Counted from the first letter of the stretch, positions 52,344-62,504 are shown. The stretch is 64,000 bases of DNA from Pseudonocardia acidicola (GCF_012911935.1 NZ_JAAXLA010000025.1:1-64000), one strand, 5' to 3'. The notes: generated by a model from the sequence alone, not told the origin. Numbers and translations are program-made.

Positions 52344-54518
52344 TTACTCGATGGTACGCCGCCAGAGCTCCGGGACCCACTCAGCGGGACCGGCATCACC
52401 GAACCACCGGCCCTGTCCGAGGTCGCAGCCGAGCCGGGCGAGCCGGTCCGCCTGGACGACGGTCTCCACCCATTCGGCCGTCACCTCCAGGCCGAGAGCG
52501 TGTGCCATCTCGACGAGGGCACGCACGATGCTCTCGTCCATCGGATCGGCGGCCGGATGCCGTAGCCCGTCGATGAACGAGCCGTCGATCTTCAGCGCGT
52601 GCACCGGCAGCCGGCGCAGCCAGGCCAGGCTGGAGTAGCCGGTGCCGAAGTCGTCGAGGGCGAGCCGCACCCCGGCGGCGCGCAGCGCGCTCAGCGCGTC
52701 GAGCGCGGCCGGCTCGTCGCGGAGCACGGCCTGCTCGGTGATCTCCAGCTGCAGCCGGTCCGGGGGGAGCCCGGTCTCCCCGAGAACCCCGATCACCCGG
52801 CGCACCCACCCCGGCTCGATGAGCTGCACCGGGGAGACGTTGACGCTCACGTACGGCGTGTCCGAGCCGAGCTCGGACCACCAGGCCGCGGCGTACCGGC
52901 AGGCCTCGGCGAGCACCCAGTGCCCGAGCTGGACGATCGCCCCGCTGTGTTCGGCGAGCTCGATGAACCGTCCCGGGCCCAGCAGCCCCTGCTGCGGGTG
53001 CTGCCAGCGGACCAGCGCCTCCACCCCACGGATGCGCCCGTCGCAGAGCCCGACCAGCGGCTGGAACGCGAGCCGGAACTCCCCACGGTCGACACCGCCG
53101 CGCATGCCCGCGAGCAGCGCGAATCGGGCCGCCTCCCCGGCGTCGCGCTCGGGATCGAACACCACCCGGCGCCCACCGCCGTGCGCCTTGGCCCAGGACA
53201 GCGCGACGTCGGCGGCCCGCATCAGCTCCTCGGGGCAGGCCCCGTCGATCGCGGTCTCGGTGACACCGATGCTGGCCGACACGCTCAGCCCGTGCCCGGC
53301 GACGAGGAACGGCGAGGCGAGGGCGGCGAGCAGCCGGTCGGCCAGCCGGCACATCTCGTCGAGCCCCTCGGGATCGACGACGAGCACCGCGAACTCGTCG
53401 CCGCCGGTCCGGGTGACCAGGTGCGGGCCGGCGGCCATCTGCAGCCGGCCCGCCACCGCGAGCAGCAGCTGGTCGCCGACCTGGTGGCCGAGACTGTCGT
53501 TGATGGCCTTGAAGCCGTCCACGTCGAGCGCGCAGAGCCCGACCCGCTCAGCCATGTCCGGGGCGAACGCCTGGCGCAGCCGCTGCTCGGTGAGCACCCG
53601 GTTCGGCAGCTTGGTGAGCCGGTCCTGGGAGGAGGCCTGTTCGAGCCGGGAGCGCAGCCGGTGGCGCTCGGAGACGTCCTGCACCACGGCGATGATGTGG
53701 CTGGGCCTGCCGTCGTCGTCGCGGACGAGCGAGCCGGTGACGTGCGTCCACACGACCAGTTCGTCGGGCCGGACGAGGCGCACGTCGACGCTGAGGGTGT
53801 CCGGGTCGCCCGCGCGCAGCCGGTGGTAGCTGTCGATGAACGCGGCGGCGTCGTCCGGGTGCACGAAGTCGGTGATCGGCCGTGGCAGGTCGGGGCGCTC
53901 GAGCAGGCCGAACAGCCGGCACAGCGCCGGGTTGAGGTCGAGCACCTCACCCTCGAGGCCGCCGATGGCGATGCCGACCGGCCCCTGCATGTAGAGCGTC
54001 CGGTAGTGGATCTCGCCGTTGGCCAGGGCGCGCGAGACGTGCTCCTCCGGGCAGGGTCCGGCGCGGAGCAGATCCTGCTGCTCACGGTGCGCCCGCTCGC
54101 GGACCGCGCCGGCGAAGCCGGCGGCGAGCTCGTCGAGCGCGGCGGTGAGCCGGCGGATGCCCTCCGACCCGGCCGGACCGCCGAGGGCCACCGGCCCCTC
54201 CCGGCGCAACAGGCCCAGGGTGGCCGGCAGCACGTCCTCGGGCGTCGGCCCCGGGCCACCGAGCACGTCGCCGTTGTACCCGGAACCGAGCAGCGCCGCC
54301 CCGATCGGACGCGCCGCGATGGGCCAGAACGGTTCCGCCCGCAGCGCGGCCGACAACCGCCGCAGCAGCGGCCGAAGCCGCGCCCGCACGGCCGGGTCGT
54401 CCGGCCAGAGCTGGTCCGCCCACCGCCCGGCCAGCACGTCGATCGGATCGCCGCCGGCGGCTGCGTGCGGTGCGGTCATCGAGCCCAGCGGGTCCGGGAG
54501 GCTGCGTGCTGCGACCAC
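52344..54518 (-). CDS. PAS-GGDEF-EAL protein (c-di-GMP synthase/phosphodiesterase)
   Basis: 724 aa. The N-terminal 170 residues are helical and unassigned. A PAS domain (about 175-300) has YMQGPVGIAIGGLEG...VVQDVSERH. GGDEF carries RTGGDEF (intact). EAL has GVEALVRW, LQLEITEQ, DDFGTGYSSL, KIDGSFI and AEWVET (catalytic residues present). Both activities are possible; no RxxD I-site. I chose GTG 54518 because GGAGGTG lies 5-6 nt before it; ATG 54533 is the alternative. It lies between purF and the SCP-like gene. Confidence 0.9.
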   Translation of the reverse strand: MVAARSLPDPLGSMTAPHAAAGGDPIDVLAGRWADQLWPDDPAVRARLRPLLRRLSAALRAEPFWPIAARPIGAALLGSGYNGDVLGGPGPTPEDVLPATLGLLRREGPVALGGPAGSEGIRRLTAALDELAAGFAGAVRERAHREQQDLLRAGPCPEEHVSRALANGEIHYRTLYMQGPVGIAIGGLEGEVLDLNPALCRLFGLLERPDLPRPITDFVHPDDAAAFIDSYHRLRAGDPDTLSVDVRLVRPDELVVWTHVTGSLVRDDDGRPSHIIAVVQDVSERHRLRSRLEQASSQDRLTKLPNRVLTEQRLRQAFAPDMAERVGLCALDVDGFKAINDSLGHQVGDQLLLAVAGRLQMAAGPHLVTRTGGDEFAVLVVDPEGLDEMCRLADRLLAALASPFLVAGHGLSVSASIGVTETAIDGACPEELMRAADVALSWAKAHGGGRRVVFDPERDAGEAARFALLAGMRGGVDRGEFRLAFQPLVGLCDGRIRGVEALVRWQHPQQGLLGPGRFIELAEHSGAIVQLGHWVLAEACRYAAAWWSELGSDTPYVSVNVSPVQLIEPGWVRRVIGVLGETGLPPDRLQLEITEQAVLRDEPAALDALSALRAAGVRLALDDFGTGYSSLAWLRRLPVHALKIDGSFIDGLRHPAADPMDESIVRALVEMAHALGLEVTAEWVETVVQADRLARLGCDLGQGRWFGDAGPAEWVPELWRRTIE

Positions 54519-54647
54519 GCTGCCACCTCCCATCGCCCGTTCGGTCCGCCCGGTTCCCGATCGGCGTAATTTTCGACCCCCTGTTGCCATTACGCCACTA
54601 CCAGGTGCCCCGGATCATCCGATCGGTGACCACAGGAAAGCTGATTG

Positions 54648-54992
54648 TCAACGCAATGGCAGGAATGGGGCGATATCCGCAGCGCGCGTTCCCGACGCCG
54701 CGAGCACCCCGTCGCGGACCGCATCATCCCAGGTCAAGGTGCCCATGGCGAGGCCGAGCCAGGTGCGCGGATCGGCCTCGACGACATTCGGCGGCGTGCC
54801 CCGGCCGTGCCGCGGGCCCTCGATGCACTGAATCGCCCCGTATGGCGGAACTCGCACCTCGACGCTGCGGCCGGGCGCGGCGGTCGCCAGCGCCGTCAGA
54901 CTCTCCTTCACCGCGGCACGCAGCAGCGCCCGGTCCGGTTCGGGGCCGCCGGCCAGCCAGGCGGCCACCGCGGCCACCGGGTCCTCGGTCAT
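54648..54992 (-). CDS. Sterol-carrier-family (SCP2-like) small protein
   Basis: 114 aa from ATG 54992 ([12 protein letters not shown]). A compact domain with [51 protein letters not shown]. The SCP2-type pattern of strand-helix and the W-x-x-L-A-x-G segment match the actinobacterial sterol-carrier family recorded at this place (Rv0807-like, memory). Ligand unknown. Confidence 0.82.
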   Translation of the reverse strand: MTEDPVAAVAAWLAGGPEPDRALLRAAVKESLTALATAAPGRSVEVRVPPYGAIQCIEGPRHGRGTPPNVVEADPRTWLGLAMGTLTWDDAVRDGVLAASGTRAADIAPFLPLR

Positions 54993-55035
54993 GCCGGCGA
55001 CGGTAGCCGGGACAGCCGGGGCGATGGCGGCGGGC

Positions 55036-57321
55036 TCAGGCACCGGCCCCGAACAGCGCCGGCAGCGTGCCCTCCCACGCCGCGCGCAGCTCGTCGAGCG
55101 GCATCGTGGGCAGCCCGGCGATGTCGAGCGCGCCCCCGCCGACCGTCCCGAGCCGCGTGCCCGCCACCCCGGCCTCGGCGGCCCGGGCGAGGAACGCGTC
55201 GGCGTCGGCCGCGGCCACGCTGACCAGGACACGCCCGGACGACTCGGAGAACAGCGCGACGAACGGGTCGAGGTCCGCGGGCAGCTCCAGAGCGGCACCG
55301 TGCCCGCCGACGAGCGACGCCTCGACGAGCGCCTGCGCCAAGCCGCCGTCGGACAGGTCGTGGGCGCCGCTCAGCAGGCCGTCGCCGGCGGCCGCCGCCA
55401 GCAGCGTGGCGAGGCGCTGCTCGGCGGCCAGGTCGACGACCGGCGGGCGGCCACCGAGGTGGCCGTGCACCACGTTCGCCCACTCACTGCCGCCGAGCTC
55501 GTCGGCCGTCGTGCCGAGCAGCACCACGACGTCTCCGTCGCGGGTGAACCCCGAGCGCACCCGCTTCGCCACGTCCTCGATCACGCCGAGGACACCGATG
55601 ACCGGGGTGGGCAGGATCGCGCGGTCGCCGGTCTGGTTGTAGAAGCTGACGTTGCCGCCGGTCACCGGGATGCCCAGAGCCGCGCAGCCGTCGGCCAGCC
55701 CACGCACCGCCTCGGAGAACTGCCACATCACGTGCGGGTCCTCCGGCGAGCCGAAGTTCAGGCAGTTCGTCACCGCGGCCGGCACAGCGCCGGCGACGGC
55801 CACGTTGCGGTAGGCCTCGGCGAGCGCGAGCTGGGCGCCGGTGTACGGGTCGAGCGCGACGAACCGGGCGTTGCAGTCGGTGGCCACCGCGACGCCACGG
55901 CCGGTGCTCTCGTCGATGCGGACCACGCCGGAGTCGGCGGGCTGGGCGGCCGCGGTGTTACCACGCACGTAGCGGTCGTACTGGTCGGTGACCCAGGCCC
56001 GGCTGCACAGGTTCGGCGAGGCGGCCATCCGCAGGATCTCGTCCCTCAGCTCGGACGGCGCGGCGGGCCGCGGCAGCCGGTGGGCCGAGTCGGCGATCAG
56101 CGCGTCCTGCGTGGCCGAGCGCTCGACGGGGCGGTGGTAGACCGGTCCGTCGTGGGCGACGGTGCGCGGCGGCACGTCGACGACGGTCTCGCCGTGCCAG
56201 GTGATCACCAGCCGGTCGCCGTCGGTGACCTCGCCGATCACGGTGGCCAGGACGTCCCACTTGCGGCACACGGCCATGAACGCGTCGACATCCGCGGGGC
56301 GCACCACCGCACACATGCGCTCCTGGGACTCGCTCGACAGGATCTCCGCGGGGGTCATCCCGGTGGCGCGCAGCGGCACCGCGTCGAGGTCGATGTGCAT
56401 GCCGCCGTCACCGGCACTGGCCAGCTCGGAGGTCGCGCAGGACAGGCCGGCGCCGCCGAGGTCCTGGATGCCGACGACGAGCCCGGCGTGGAACAGCTCG
56501 AGGCAGCACTCGATGAGGACCTTCTCGGTGAACGGGTCGCCCACCTGCACGCTGGGCAGCTTCTTCTGCCCGGTCCCCGAACCGTCGAAGGTCTCCGAGG
56601 CCAGCACCGACACGCCGCCGATGCCGTCGAGCCCGGTCCGCGCCCCGAACAGAACGATCTTGTTGCCGGTCCCGGACGCGAACGCCAGGTGCAGGTCCTC
56701 GACCCGCATGGAGCCCACGCACAGCGCGTTGACCAGCGGGTTGCCGGCATAGCCCTCGTCGAAGACGACCTCGCCCCCGACGTTGGGCAGGCCCAGGCAG
56801 TTGCCGTAGCCGCCCACCCCCGCGACGACGCCGGGCAGCACCCGCGCGGTGTCGGGGGCGTCGGCCGGGCCGAAGCGCAGCGGGTCGGCCACCGCGATCG
56901 GGCGGGCCCCCATGGCCATGATGTCGCGGACGATGCCGCCGACACCGGTCGCCGCACCCTGGTACGGCTCCACATAGGACGGGTGGTTGTGCGACTCGAC
57001 CTTGAACGTGACCGCCCAGCCGTCACCGACGTCGACGACACCGGCGTTCTCGCCGATCCCGGCGAGCATCTTCTCCCGCATCGCGTCGGTGGTGGTCTCG
57101 CCGAAGTACTTCAGGTGCACCTTGGAGGACTTGTAGGAGCAGTGCTCGCTCCACATGACCGAGTACATGGCCAGCTCCGCGTCGGTGGGCCGGCGGCCGA
57201 GGATCTCCCGGATGCGCTCGTACTCGTCGTCCTTGAGACCCAGCTCACGGTAGGGCTGGGGCTGGTCGGGGGTGGTGAATGCCTGGTCGACGCTGTCCAC
57301 ATGCGGGGCGATACCGGTCAC
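55036..57321 (-). CDS. purL: Phosphoribosylformylglycinamidine synthase subunit PurL
   Basis: 761 aa from GTG 57321. Small-type PurL without glutaminase domain: [28 protein letters not shown] (about 60-75), two AIRS-like halves with ATP-site residues, and [23 protein letters not shown] near 105. It works with PurQ and PurS, both present at 60803-61704. The -10 box TAGGCT sits 7 nt before GTG (leaderless), which supports this start over ATG 57378. Confidence 0.96.
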   Translation of the reverse strand: MTGIAPHVDSVDQAFTTPDQPQPYRELGLKDDEYERIREILGRRPTDAELAMYSVMWSEHCSYKSSKVHLKYFGETTTDAMREKMLAGIGENAGVVDVGDGWAVTFKVESHNHPSYVEPYQGAATGVGGIVRDIMAMGARPIAVADPLRFGPADAPDTARVLPGVVAGVGGYGNCLGLPNVGGEVVFDEGYAGNPLVNALCVGSMRVEDLHLAFASGTGNKIVLFGARTGLDGIGGVSVLASETFDGSGTGQKKLPSVQVGDPFTEKVLIECCLELFHAGLVVGIQDLGGAGLSCATSELASAGDGGMHIDLDAVPLRATGMTPAEILSSESQERMCAVVRPADVDAFMAVCRKWDVLATVIGEVTDGDRLVITWHGETVVDVPPRTVAHDGPVYHRPVERSATQDALIADSAHRLPRPAAPSELRDEILRMAASPNLCSRAWVTDQYDRYVRGNTAAAQPADSGVVRIDESTGRGVAVATDCNARFVALDPYTGAQLALAEAYRNVAVAGAVPAAVTNCLNFGSPEDPHVMWQFSEAVRGLADGCAALGIPVTGGNVSFYNQTGDRAILPTPVIGVLGVIEDVAKRVRSGFTRDGDVVVLLGTTADELGGSEWANVVHGHLGGRPPVVDLAAEQRLATLLAAAAGDGLLSGAHDLSDGGLAQALVEASLVGGHGAALELPADLDPFVALFSESSGRVLVSVAAADADAFLARAAEAGVAGTRLGTVGGGALDIAGLPTMPLDELRAAWEGTLPALFGAGA

Positions 57322-57328
57322 GATGACC

Positions 57329-57334
57329 AGCCTA
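57329..57334 (-). promoter_or_regulatory. -10 box of leaderless purL
   Basis: TAGGCT on the minus strand, 7 nt before GTG 57321. The same hexamer and spacing occur before purS (61712-61717), suggesting common control. Confidence 0.6.
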
Positions 57335-57403
57335 AACGGGCCGAGCCGGCCGGGGCCGGGGCCCGAGACCCGGGTCACCGGATGGACTGGTCACCCCGGC
57401 GTC

Positions 57404-57856
57404 TCAGCTGATCGCGGATCCGCCCGGCAACTGCACGACGCTGACGAAGAAGTGGTCGATCTGCTTGATCGCCTCGATGAACCCCTCGAAGTCGACCGGC
57501 TTGGTGACGTAGGCGTTAGCGTGCAACTGGTAGCTGCGCAGTACGTCCTCCTCGGCCTGCGAGGTGGTCAGCACGATCACCGGGATGTACGCGAGGTCCG
57601 GGTCGGCCTTGACCTCGGCGAGCACCTCGCGGCCGTCGCGGCGCGGCAGGTTCAGGTCGAGCAGGATGAGGTCGGGACGCGGCGCGTCGGCGTACGGCGG
57701 CTCGTTGCGCAGGTAGGAGAGCGCGGCGGCGCCGTCGGTCACCACGTCGAGCCGGTTGTGCAGGTACTCGTCGAAGGCCTCCCGGGTCATCAGCACGTCG
57801 CCCGGGTCGTCCTCGACGAGCAACACGTTGATCACCCGTACCTGGTCGTCTGTCAC
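57404..57856 (-). CDS. Rcp1/CheY-like single-domain response regulator
   Basis: 150 aa. Receiver motifs: acidic LLVEDDPGD, phospho-acceptor D in DLILLDLNLPRRDG (about 65), Thr in VIVLTTSQ and Lys in YVTKPVD. No output domain, so it acts by protein contact or phosphotransfer. Its GTG overlaps the kinase stop (GTGA). Such receivers typically follow Cph1-type kinases. Confidence 0.9.
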   Translation of the reverse strand: MTDDQVRVINVLLVEDDPGDVLMTREAFDEYLHNRLDVVTDGAAALSYLRNEPPYADAPRPDLILLDLNLPRRDGREVLAEVKADPDLAYIPVIVLTTSQAEEDVLRSYQLHANAYVTKPVDFEGFIEAIKQIDHFFVSVVQLPGGSAIS

Positions 57857-59517
57857 GAGACACTCTCCTTGTCGGAAGCGACGTCGGCGGCAGCCGGGGA
57901 ACCGTCCGCCGACGGGGGCCCGGCCGGCGCGGCAGCGGGCAGGGTGAACGTGATGGTGGTGCCGGGCTCCGGGCGCGGATCGGTGTCCACCCAGATCCGG
58001 CCGCCGTGGAACTCGACGATCTTCTTGGCCAGCGCGAGGCCGATCCCGGTCCCGGCGTAGACGTCCCGGGCGTGCAGTCGCTGGAAGATCACGAAGACCT
58101 TCTCGGCGTACTCGGGTTCGATGCCGATCCCGTTGTCGCGCACGGTGATCTCCCAGCCGGGCTCCGGGGCATCCACCGGGCGGGCCGTCACGTGGACCTG
58201 CGGGGACACCCCCTCCCGGTGGAACTTCAACGCGTTGCCGATGAGATTGGCGAACAACTGGCGCAGCAGCCCGGGGTCGCCGGAGACCTCCGGCAACTCA
58301 CCGACGACGACCTCGCCGTCGATCTCGGACCGCAGGGTCTCCTGCTGACCGGCCGCGGCATCGGCCAGCGGGCCCAGCGCCACCGGGACGAACCCCGACG
58401 TCGTGCGGCCGACCCGGGAGAACGCCAGCAGATCGTTGATCAGCCGCTGCATGCGCTGCGCGCCGTCGACGGCGAAATCGATGTACTGGTCGGCACGCTC
58501 GTCGAGCTTGTCGCCGTAGCGGCGTTGCAGCAACTGGCAGAAGCTGGAGACCTTGCGCAGCGGCTCCTGCAGGTCGTGGCTGGCCACGTAGGCGAACTGC
58601 TCCAGATCGTGGTTCGACCGCTCCAGATCCCGGGTCTGCTCGTCGAGGCGCCGGTTGGTCTCCTGCAGCAGGTCCAGCTCACGCAGGATGTGCATCCGCA
58701 TCGCGTCGACGTCCCCGCCGAGCTCGACGATCTCGCGGGGGCCGCTGCCCTCGACCGTCTGCTGGACGTCGCCGGAGACCACCCCGCGGACCTGGCCGGC
58801 CAACCGGGAGATCGGTCGCAGCACCGCGGACCGCAGCCCGATGCTCGCCGCGATCAGGAAGGCGGCCATCACCACCGCGACCGCGATGCCCACGCCGGTC
58901 ACGAACGCGGCCGCCCGGTCCAGCCGAGCACGCGCGGCGACGCGCTGCTGCTCGAGGTCGGTCGACAGTTTCACACTGGCGGCTCGCACGTCGTCGAACA
59001 GCGTCTTGCCGTTGTCCGCCGCCGCGACGGGCGTACCGGCGCCGCCCCGGGTGGCTGCGATCGCCGGCTCGGCGTATCCGGTGCGCCAGGCGGCCGCGGC
59101 CGCCTCGACGGCGTCCACATCGGAGGCCAGACCGGGGATCCCGCCCTGCGCCTCCAGCCTGCGCAGGGCGGCGACGGTCTGCTCCTCGGCGGCGCGACCG
59201 CTGGTGTACGGGGTGAGGAACTCCTCGCTGCCGGTCAGGCTGAACCCGCGCACCCCGGTCTCCTGGTCGAGGAGTGCGGCCGACAACTGCTGGCTGGTCC
59301 GGACCGCGGGCCCGATCTGGTCCAGCAGATTCGTCCGCGCCTGACCCAGCCTGGTCAGCGCGAGCGTGCCGAGCAGCACCGCGACCAGCCCGAACAGCGC
59401 CGCCGCCCCGGCGACGATGCCGAACACCCGGCGTATCGGCCAGTGCCGGCCGGTGTCCCCGGAGCCGTCGCCGCGCAGCCGCACCAGCCGCCGGCCGCCG
59501 GCCTCGGATTCGCTCAC
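57853..59517 (-). CDS. Sensor histidine kinase (CHASE3-HAMP-HisKA-HATPase)
   Basis: 554 aa. Two membrane helices (about 30-53 and 205-228) flank an extracytoplasmic CHASE3-like domain (QETGVRGFSLTG...). A HAMP domain follows (about 230-285). HisKA has ASHDLQEPLRKVSSF (phospho-His about 313) and the ATPase domain has GNALKFHREG, DNGIGIEP and GTGIGLALAKKIVEFHGG. It senses an extracellular or membrane cue. No GAF/phytochrome domain, so light sensing is not expected. Coupled on both sides. Confidence 0.92.
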   Translation of the reverse strand: MSESEAGGRRLVRLRGDGSGDTGRHWPIRRVFGIVAGAAALFGLVAVLLGTLALTRLGQARTNLLDQIGPAVRTSQQLSAALLDQETGVRGFSLTGSEEFLTPYTSGRAAEEQTVAALRRLEAQGGIPGLASDVDAVEAAAAAWRTGYAEPAIAATRGGAGTPVAAADNGKTLFDDVRAASVKLSTDLEQQRVAARARLDRAAAFVTGVGIAVAVVMAAFLIAASIGLRSAVLRPISRLAGQVRGVVSGDVQQTVEGSGPREIVELGGDVDAMRMHILRELDLLQETNRRLDEQTRDLERSNHDLEQFAYVASHDLQEPLRKVSSFCQLLQRRYGDKLDERADQYIDFAVDGAQRMQRLINDLLAFSRVGRTTSGFVPVALGPLADAAAGQQETLRSEIDGEVVVGELPEVSGDPGLLRQLFANLIGNALKFHREGVSPQVHVTARPVDAPEPGWEITVRDNGIGIEPEYAEKVFVIFQRLHARDVYAGTGIGLALAKKIVEFHGGRIWVDTDPRPEPGTTITFTLPAAAPAGPPSADGSPAAADVASDKESVS

Positions 59518-60707
59518 GGCGTTCCGCCCGGCCGGGTCCGGGCCGCGGAGAGCAGCAGGATCGCCACGTCATCCACCAACGGGCCGCCGTTGATCTCCTG
59601 CACGCGTTCGACCAGCCGCCCGGGAAGGTCCTCGAGAGCCGTGTCGCGCTCCTCGCCCAGCAGGGTCAACAGCCCTTCCTCCCACAGCGGTTCCTCGGGG
59701 TCGGTGCCGCGGCCCTCGATCAGGCCGTCGGTGTAGAGCAGCAGCGCCCAGTCGGGGTCGAGCCGCAGCCGGGTCGGCTCCCACTCGGCCTGCGCCGCGA
59801 TACCCAGCGGCAGCCCGACCTGCGGGCGCCGGGTGCACGGTTGCGGGCGCAGCGACACCGGCGCCGGATGCCCGGCCAGCCGGACCAGCGCCTCATCAGG
59901 GCCGTCGGGGCCCGGCCCGATCGCGACCGTGCAGACCGTGGTGAACAGCATGCGGTCGTGCCGCTCGCTGACGAAGACCTCCTGCAGCTTGGGCAGCAGC
60001 TGGGGCTCGTCCACCCCGGCGAGCACCAGCGCTCGCCACGACACCCGCAGCAGCGCGCCCAGCGCGGCCTCGTCCGGGCCGTGCCCGCAGACGTCGCCGA
60101 CGATCGCGTGCACCGTGCCCGACGGACCGAGCACCGCGTCGAAGAAGTCGCCGCCGATCACCGAGCGGGTCCGCCCCGACCGATAGAAGGACCGGGCCGC
60201 GACACCGCTGCCGGCCAGCAGCGGCGAGGGCAGCAGCCCGCGTTCCAGGCGCACCGACTCGGCGGCGGCCAACTGCTCCTCACGCAGCCGGACCAGGCTG
60301 GCCTCGGCGCGACGGCGCTCGACGGCGTAGCGGATGGCCCGGATCAGCACCGCGCCGTCGGCCTTGCCCTTGACCAGGTAGTCCTGCGCGCCGACGGCGA
60401 CCGCGGCGATCCCGAGGTGCTCGTCGTCGAGGCCGGTGAGCACGCAGACCGCGGCGACCGGGTCGACGTGCAGGATGTCGCGCAGCCCGTCCAGTCCGCT
60501 GCTGCCGGGGACGTTCAGGTCCAGCAGGACGCAGTCGGCCTGGGGCAGCAGGCCCTGCTCGAGGACCTCCGCGACGGAACCGGCGACGGTCAGCCGGATC
60601 TCCGGATCCACCTCGGCGAGCAGTTCCTGCACCAGGAAGACGTCACCTGGATCGTCCTCGACCAGCAGCACCCGATGGCTCGCCTCTGCGGGCAGGGGTC
60701 GAGTCAC
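59514..60707 (-). CDS. Response regulator with SpoIIE-type PP2C phosphatase output
   Basis: 397 aa. Receiver (about 1-125: LLVEDDPGDVFLV, ADCVLLDLNVPGSSG, YLVKGKADG), a coiled linker (RRRAEASLVRLREEQL), then a PP2C/SpoIIE phosphatase with IGGDFFDAV (about 190), VGDVCGHGPDEAA and LLLYTDGLIEGRG metal-binding Asp residues. It probably dephosphorylates an anti-sigma-antagonist (STAS) protein, linking the kinase to a sigma factor. No anti-sigma or STAS gene is in the window. GTG start; overlaps the kinase gene by 4 nt. Confidence 0.9.
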   Translation of the reverse strand: MTRPLPAEASHRVLLVEDDPGDVFLVQELLAEVDPEIRLTVAGSVAEVLEQGLLPQADCVLLDLNVPGSSGLDGLRDILHVDPVAAVCVLTGLDDEHLGIAAVAVGAQDYLVKGKADGAVLIRAIRYAVERRRAEASLVRLREEQLAAAESVRLERGLLPSPLLAGSGVAARSFYRSGRTRSVIGGDFFDAVLGPSGTVHAIVGDVCGHGPDEAALGALLRVSWRALVLAGVDEPQLLPKLQEVFVSERHDRMLFTTVCTVAIGPGPDGPDEALVRLAGHPAPVSLRPQPCTRRPQVGLPLGIAAQAEWEPTRLRLDPDWALLLYTDGLIEGRGTDPEEPLWEEGLLTLLGEERDTALEDLPGRLVERVQEINGGPLVDDVAILLLSAARTRPGGTP

Positions 60708-60802
60708 GGTCGGCCGTCCTCCTCCCGGGCAGCGGCATGCGGACGCGTCAGCCTAGAGCGACTGATACACCGATTGCCGGATGAGGCCGGGGCCGGGATG
60801 AG

Positions 60803-61474
60803 TCAGACCTTCGCGACGGCCGTCAGCACCGAGCGGAAGAGACCGAGACCGTCGGCGGACGGGCCGGTCAGCGGGTCGATGGCGTGCTCGGGGTGCGGCA
60901 TCAGGCCGACGACGCGGCCGTCGGCCGAGGCGATCCCGGCGATGTCGGACATCGCGCCGTTCGGGTTGGCGCCGGCGTAGCGGAACACCACCCGGCCCTG
61001 CGCCTCCAGCTCGGCCAGCGTCGCCGCGTCGGCGACGTAGCGGCCCTCACCGGACTTCAGCGGCACCACGATCTCGTCGCCCGCGGTGTAGCCGCTGGTC
61101 CATGCGGTGGCCGCGGACTCCACCCGCAGCCGCTGGTCACGACACACGAAGTGCAGCCCGGCGTTGCGGACCAGCGCGCCCGGCAGCAGCCCGGCCTCGC
61201 AGAGGATCTGGAAGCCGTTGCAGATGCCCAGCACAGGCATCCCGCGCCGGGCCGCGTCGACGACCTCGGTCATGATCGGCGCAAGGCTCGCGATGGCCCC
61301 GGCGCGCAGATAGTCGCCGTAGGAGAACCCTCCGGGCACGACCACCGCGTCGACTTCACGCAGGTCGTGGTCGGCGTGCCAGAGCGCGACCGGGTCGGCA
61401 CCGGCGTGGCGGACCGCGCGGGCCGCGTCGACGTCGTCGAGGGTGCCGGGGAAAGTGATGACCCCGATCTTCAT
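60803..61474 (-). CDS. purQ: Phosphoribosylformylglycinamidine synthase glutaminase PurQ
   Basis: 223 aa class I glutaminase. Nucleophile Cys in GICNGFQIL (about 86), catalytic His/Glu in LMPHPEHA near 196, and [13 protein letters not shown]. It supplies ammonia to PurL. ATG 61474 overlaps the purS stop (ATGA). Confidence 0.96.
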   Translation of the reverse strand: MKIGVITFPGTLDDVDAARAVRHAGADPVALWHADHDLREVDAVVVPGGFSYGDYLRAGAIASLAPIMTEVVDAARRGMPVLGICNGFQILCEAGLLPGALVRNAGLHFVCRDQRLRVESAATAWTSGYTAGDEIVVPLKSGEGRYVADAATLAELEAQGRVVFRYAGANPNGAMSDIAGIASADGRVVGLMPHPEHAIDPLTGPSADGLGLFRSVLTAVAKV

Positions 61475-61704
61475 ACCCGGGTCACCGTCCAGTCCTCGAT
61501 CACCGGGTTCGCCAGCAGGCTGCCGGCGATGCGGTGCAGGGTCTCGTCGTCGACGGAGTCGTCGACGACGAGTTCGAAGTGCTTGCCCTGCCGGACGTCG
61601 GCCACCCCGGCCACACCGATCCGGGAGAGCGCGCGGGAAACCGCCTGACCCTGCGGGTCCAGGATCTCCGGCTTGGGCATCACGTCCACCACGACTCTGG
61701 CCAC
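61471..61704 (-). CDS. purS: Phosphoribosylformylglycinamidine synthase subunit PurS
   Basis: 77 aa from GTG 61704: [30 protein letters not shown] and [10 protein letters not shown]. It bridges PurQ and PurL. A -10 box TAGGCT 7 nt upstream supports this leaderless GTG and rejects the longer frame to 61776. A three-gene signalling cassette separates purQS from purL. Confidence 0.95.
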   Translation of the reverse strand: MARVVVDVMPKPEILDPQGQAVSRALSRIGVAGVADVRQGKHFELVVDDSVDDETLHRIAGSLLANPVIEDWTVTRV

Positions 61705-61711
61705 GCCTTGC

Positions 61712-61717
61712 AGCCTA
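61712..61717 (-). promoter_or_regulatory. -10 box of leaderless purS
   Basis: TAGGCT on the minus strand, 7 nt before GTG 61704, the same sequence and spacing as before purL. Confidence 0.6.
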
Positions 61718-61853
61718 CGGTGAACCCGGGTGCCGCCGCGGCGACCGGGCCGTGAGGCTCCTGACAACCCGACCACCCCCGCGAGTCGCCCTTTTCGGGA
61801 GGGCGAGTCGACACATCCGGGTGACGCGGGCGCCGCAGCGGAGGACAGTATGC

Positions 61854-62489
61854 GTGGTGCAGATCACACACTACGGCCACTCCTGCGTGCTGCTCGACAC
61901 CGGCTCGACGCGGCTGTTGCTCGACCCGGGGACCTTGTCCGAGGGGTTCGAGGGCGTGACCGGGCTGGACGCCGTCCTGATCACCCATCAGCACTTCGAC
62001 CACCTCGACACCGAGCGGCTTCCCGCGCTGATGCGCGGCAACCCGGGCGCGCGGCTGATCGTCGACTCCGGCAGCGCGGCGCAGCTGGGCGGCCTCGACC
62101 ACGAGGTGGCCACCCCCGGGCAGACGCTGGACGTGGCCGGGACGCGCGTCGAGGTGCTGGGCGGGGACCACGCGGTGCTGCACCCGGACATCCCGATGAT
62201 CCCGAACAACGCCTACCTGGTCGACGGCACGCACCTGCACCCCGGCGACGCGTTCACCCCGGCGTCCGGGCCGGTGGAGGTGCTGTTCGTACCGGCCGGG
62301 GCACCGTGGCTCAAGGTCGGCGAGGCCATCGACTACCTCCGCGCGGTCGCCCCGCGCACCGCGGTGCCGATCCATCAGGCGGTGCTGTCCGCACCGGGGC
62401 AGCAGTTCCACTTCCAGCTGTTGGAGAACCTGGGTCCGAAGCAGACGACGATGCGGGTGCTGACCCCCGGTGAGGCCACCACGCTCTGA
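61854..62489 (+). CDS. UlaG-like metallo-beta-lactamase-fold hydrolase
   Basis: 211 aa from GTG 61854 (GGAGG 9 nt upstream). Metal motif ITHQHFDHLD (about 43-52). Further ligands lie in GGDHAVLHPDIP and HPGDAF, with a C-terminal His in PIHQAV. Single-domain hydrolase related to UlaG; substrate unknown. Divergent from purQS. Confidence 0.88.
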   Translation: MVQITHYGHSCVLLDTGSTRLLLDPGTLSEGFEGVTGLDAVLITHQHFDHLDTERLPALMRGNPGARLIVDSGSAAQLGGLDHEVATPGQTLDVAGTRVEVLGGDHAVLHPDIPMIPNNAYLVDGTHLHPGDAFTPASGPVEVLFVPAGAPWLKVGEAIDYLRAVAPRTAVPIHQAVLSAPGQQFHFQLLENLGPKQTTMRVLTPGEATTL

Positions 62490-62504
62490 CCCCGCCGAAG
62501 AGCC

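Noticed and set aside
48611-52576. Very long plus-strand open frame of more than 1300 codons
   Set aside because: It runs antisense to purM and purF, has low-complexity Arg/Gly/His translation and no motifs; it is a product of high GC.
54991-57411. Plus-strand open frame of about 800 codons
   Set aside because: Antisense shadow of purL; its translation is His/Val/Arg-rich without any domain.
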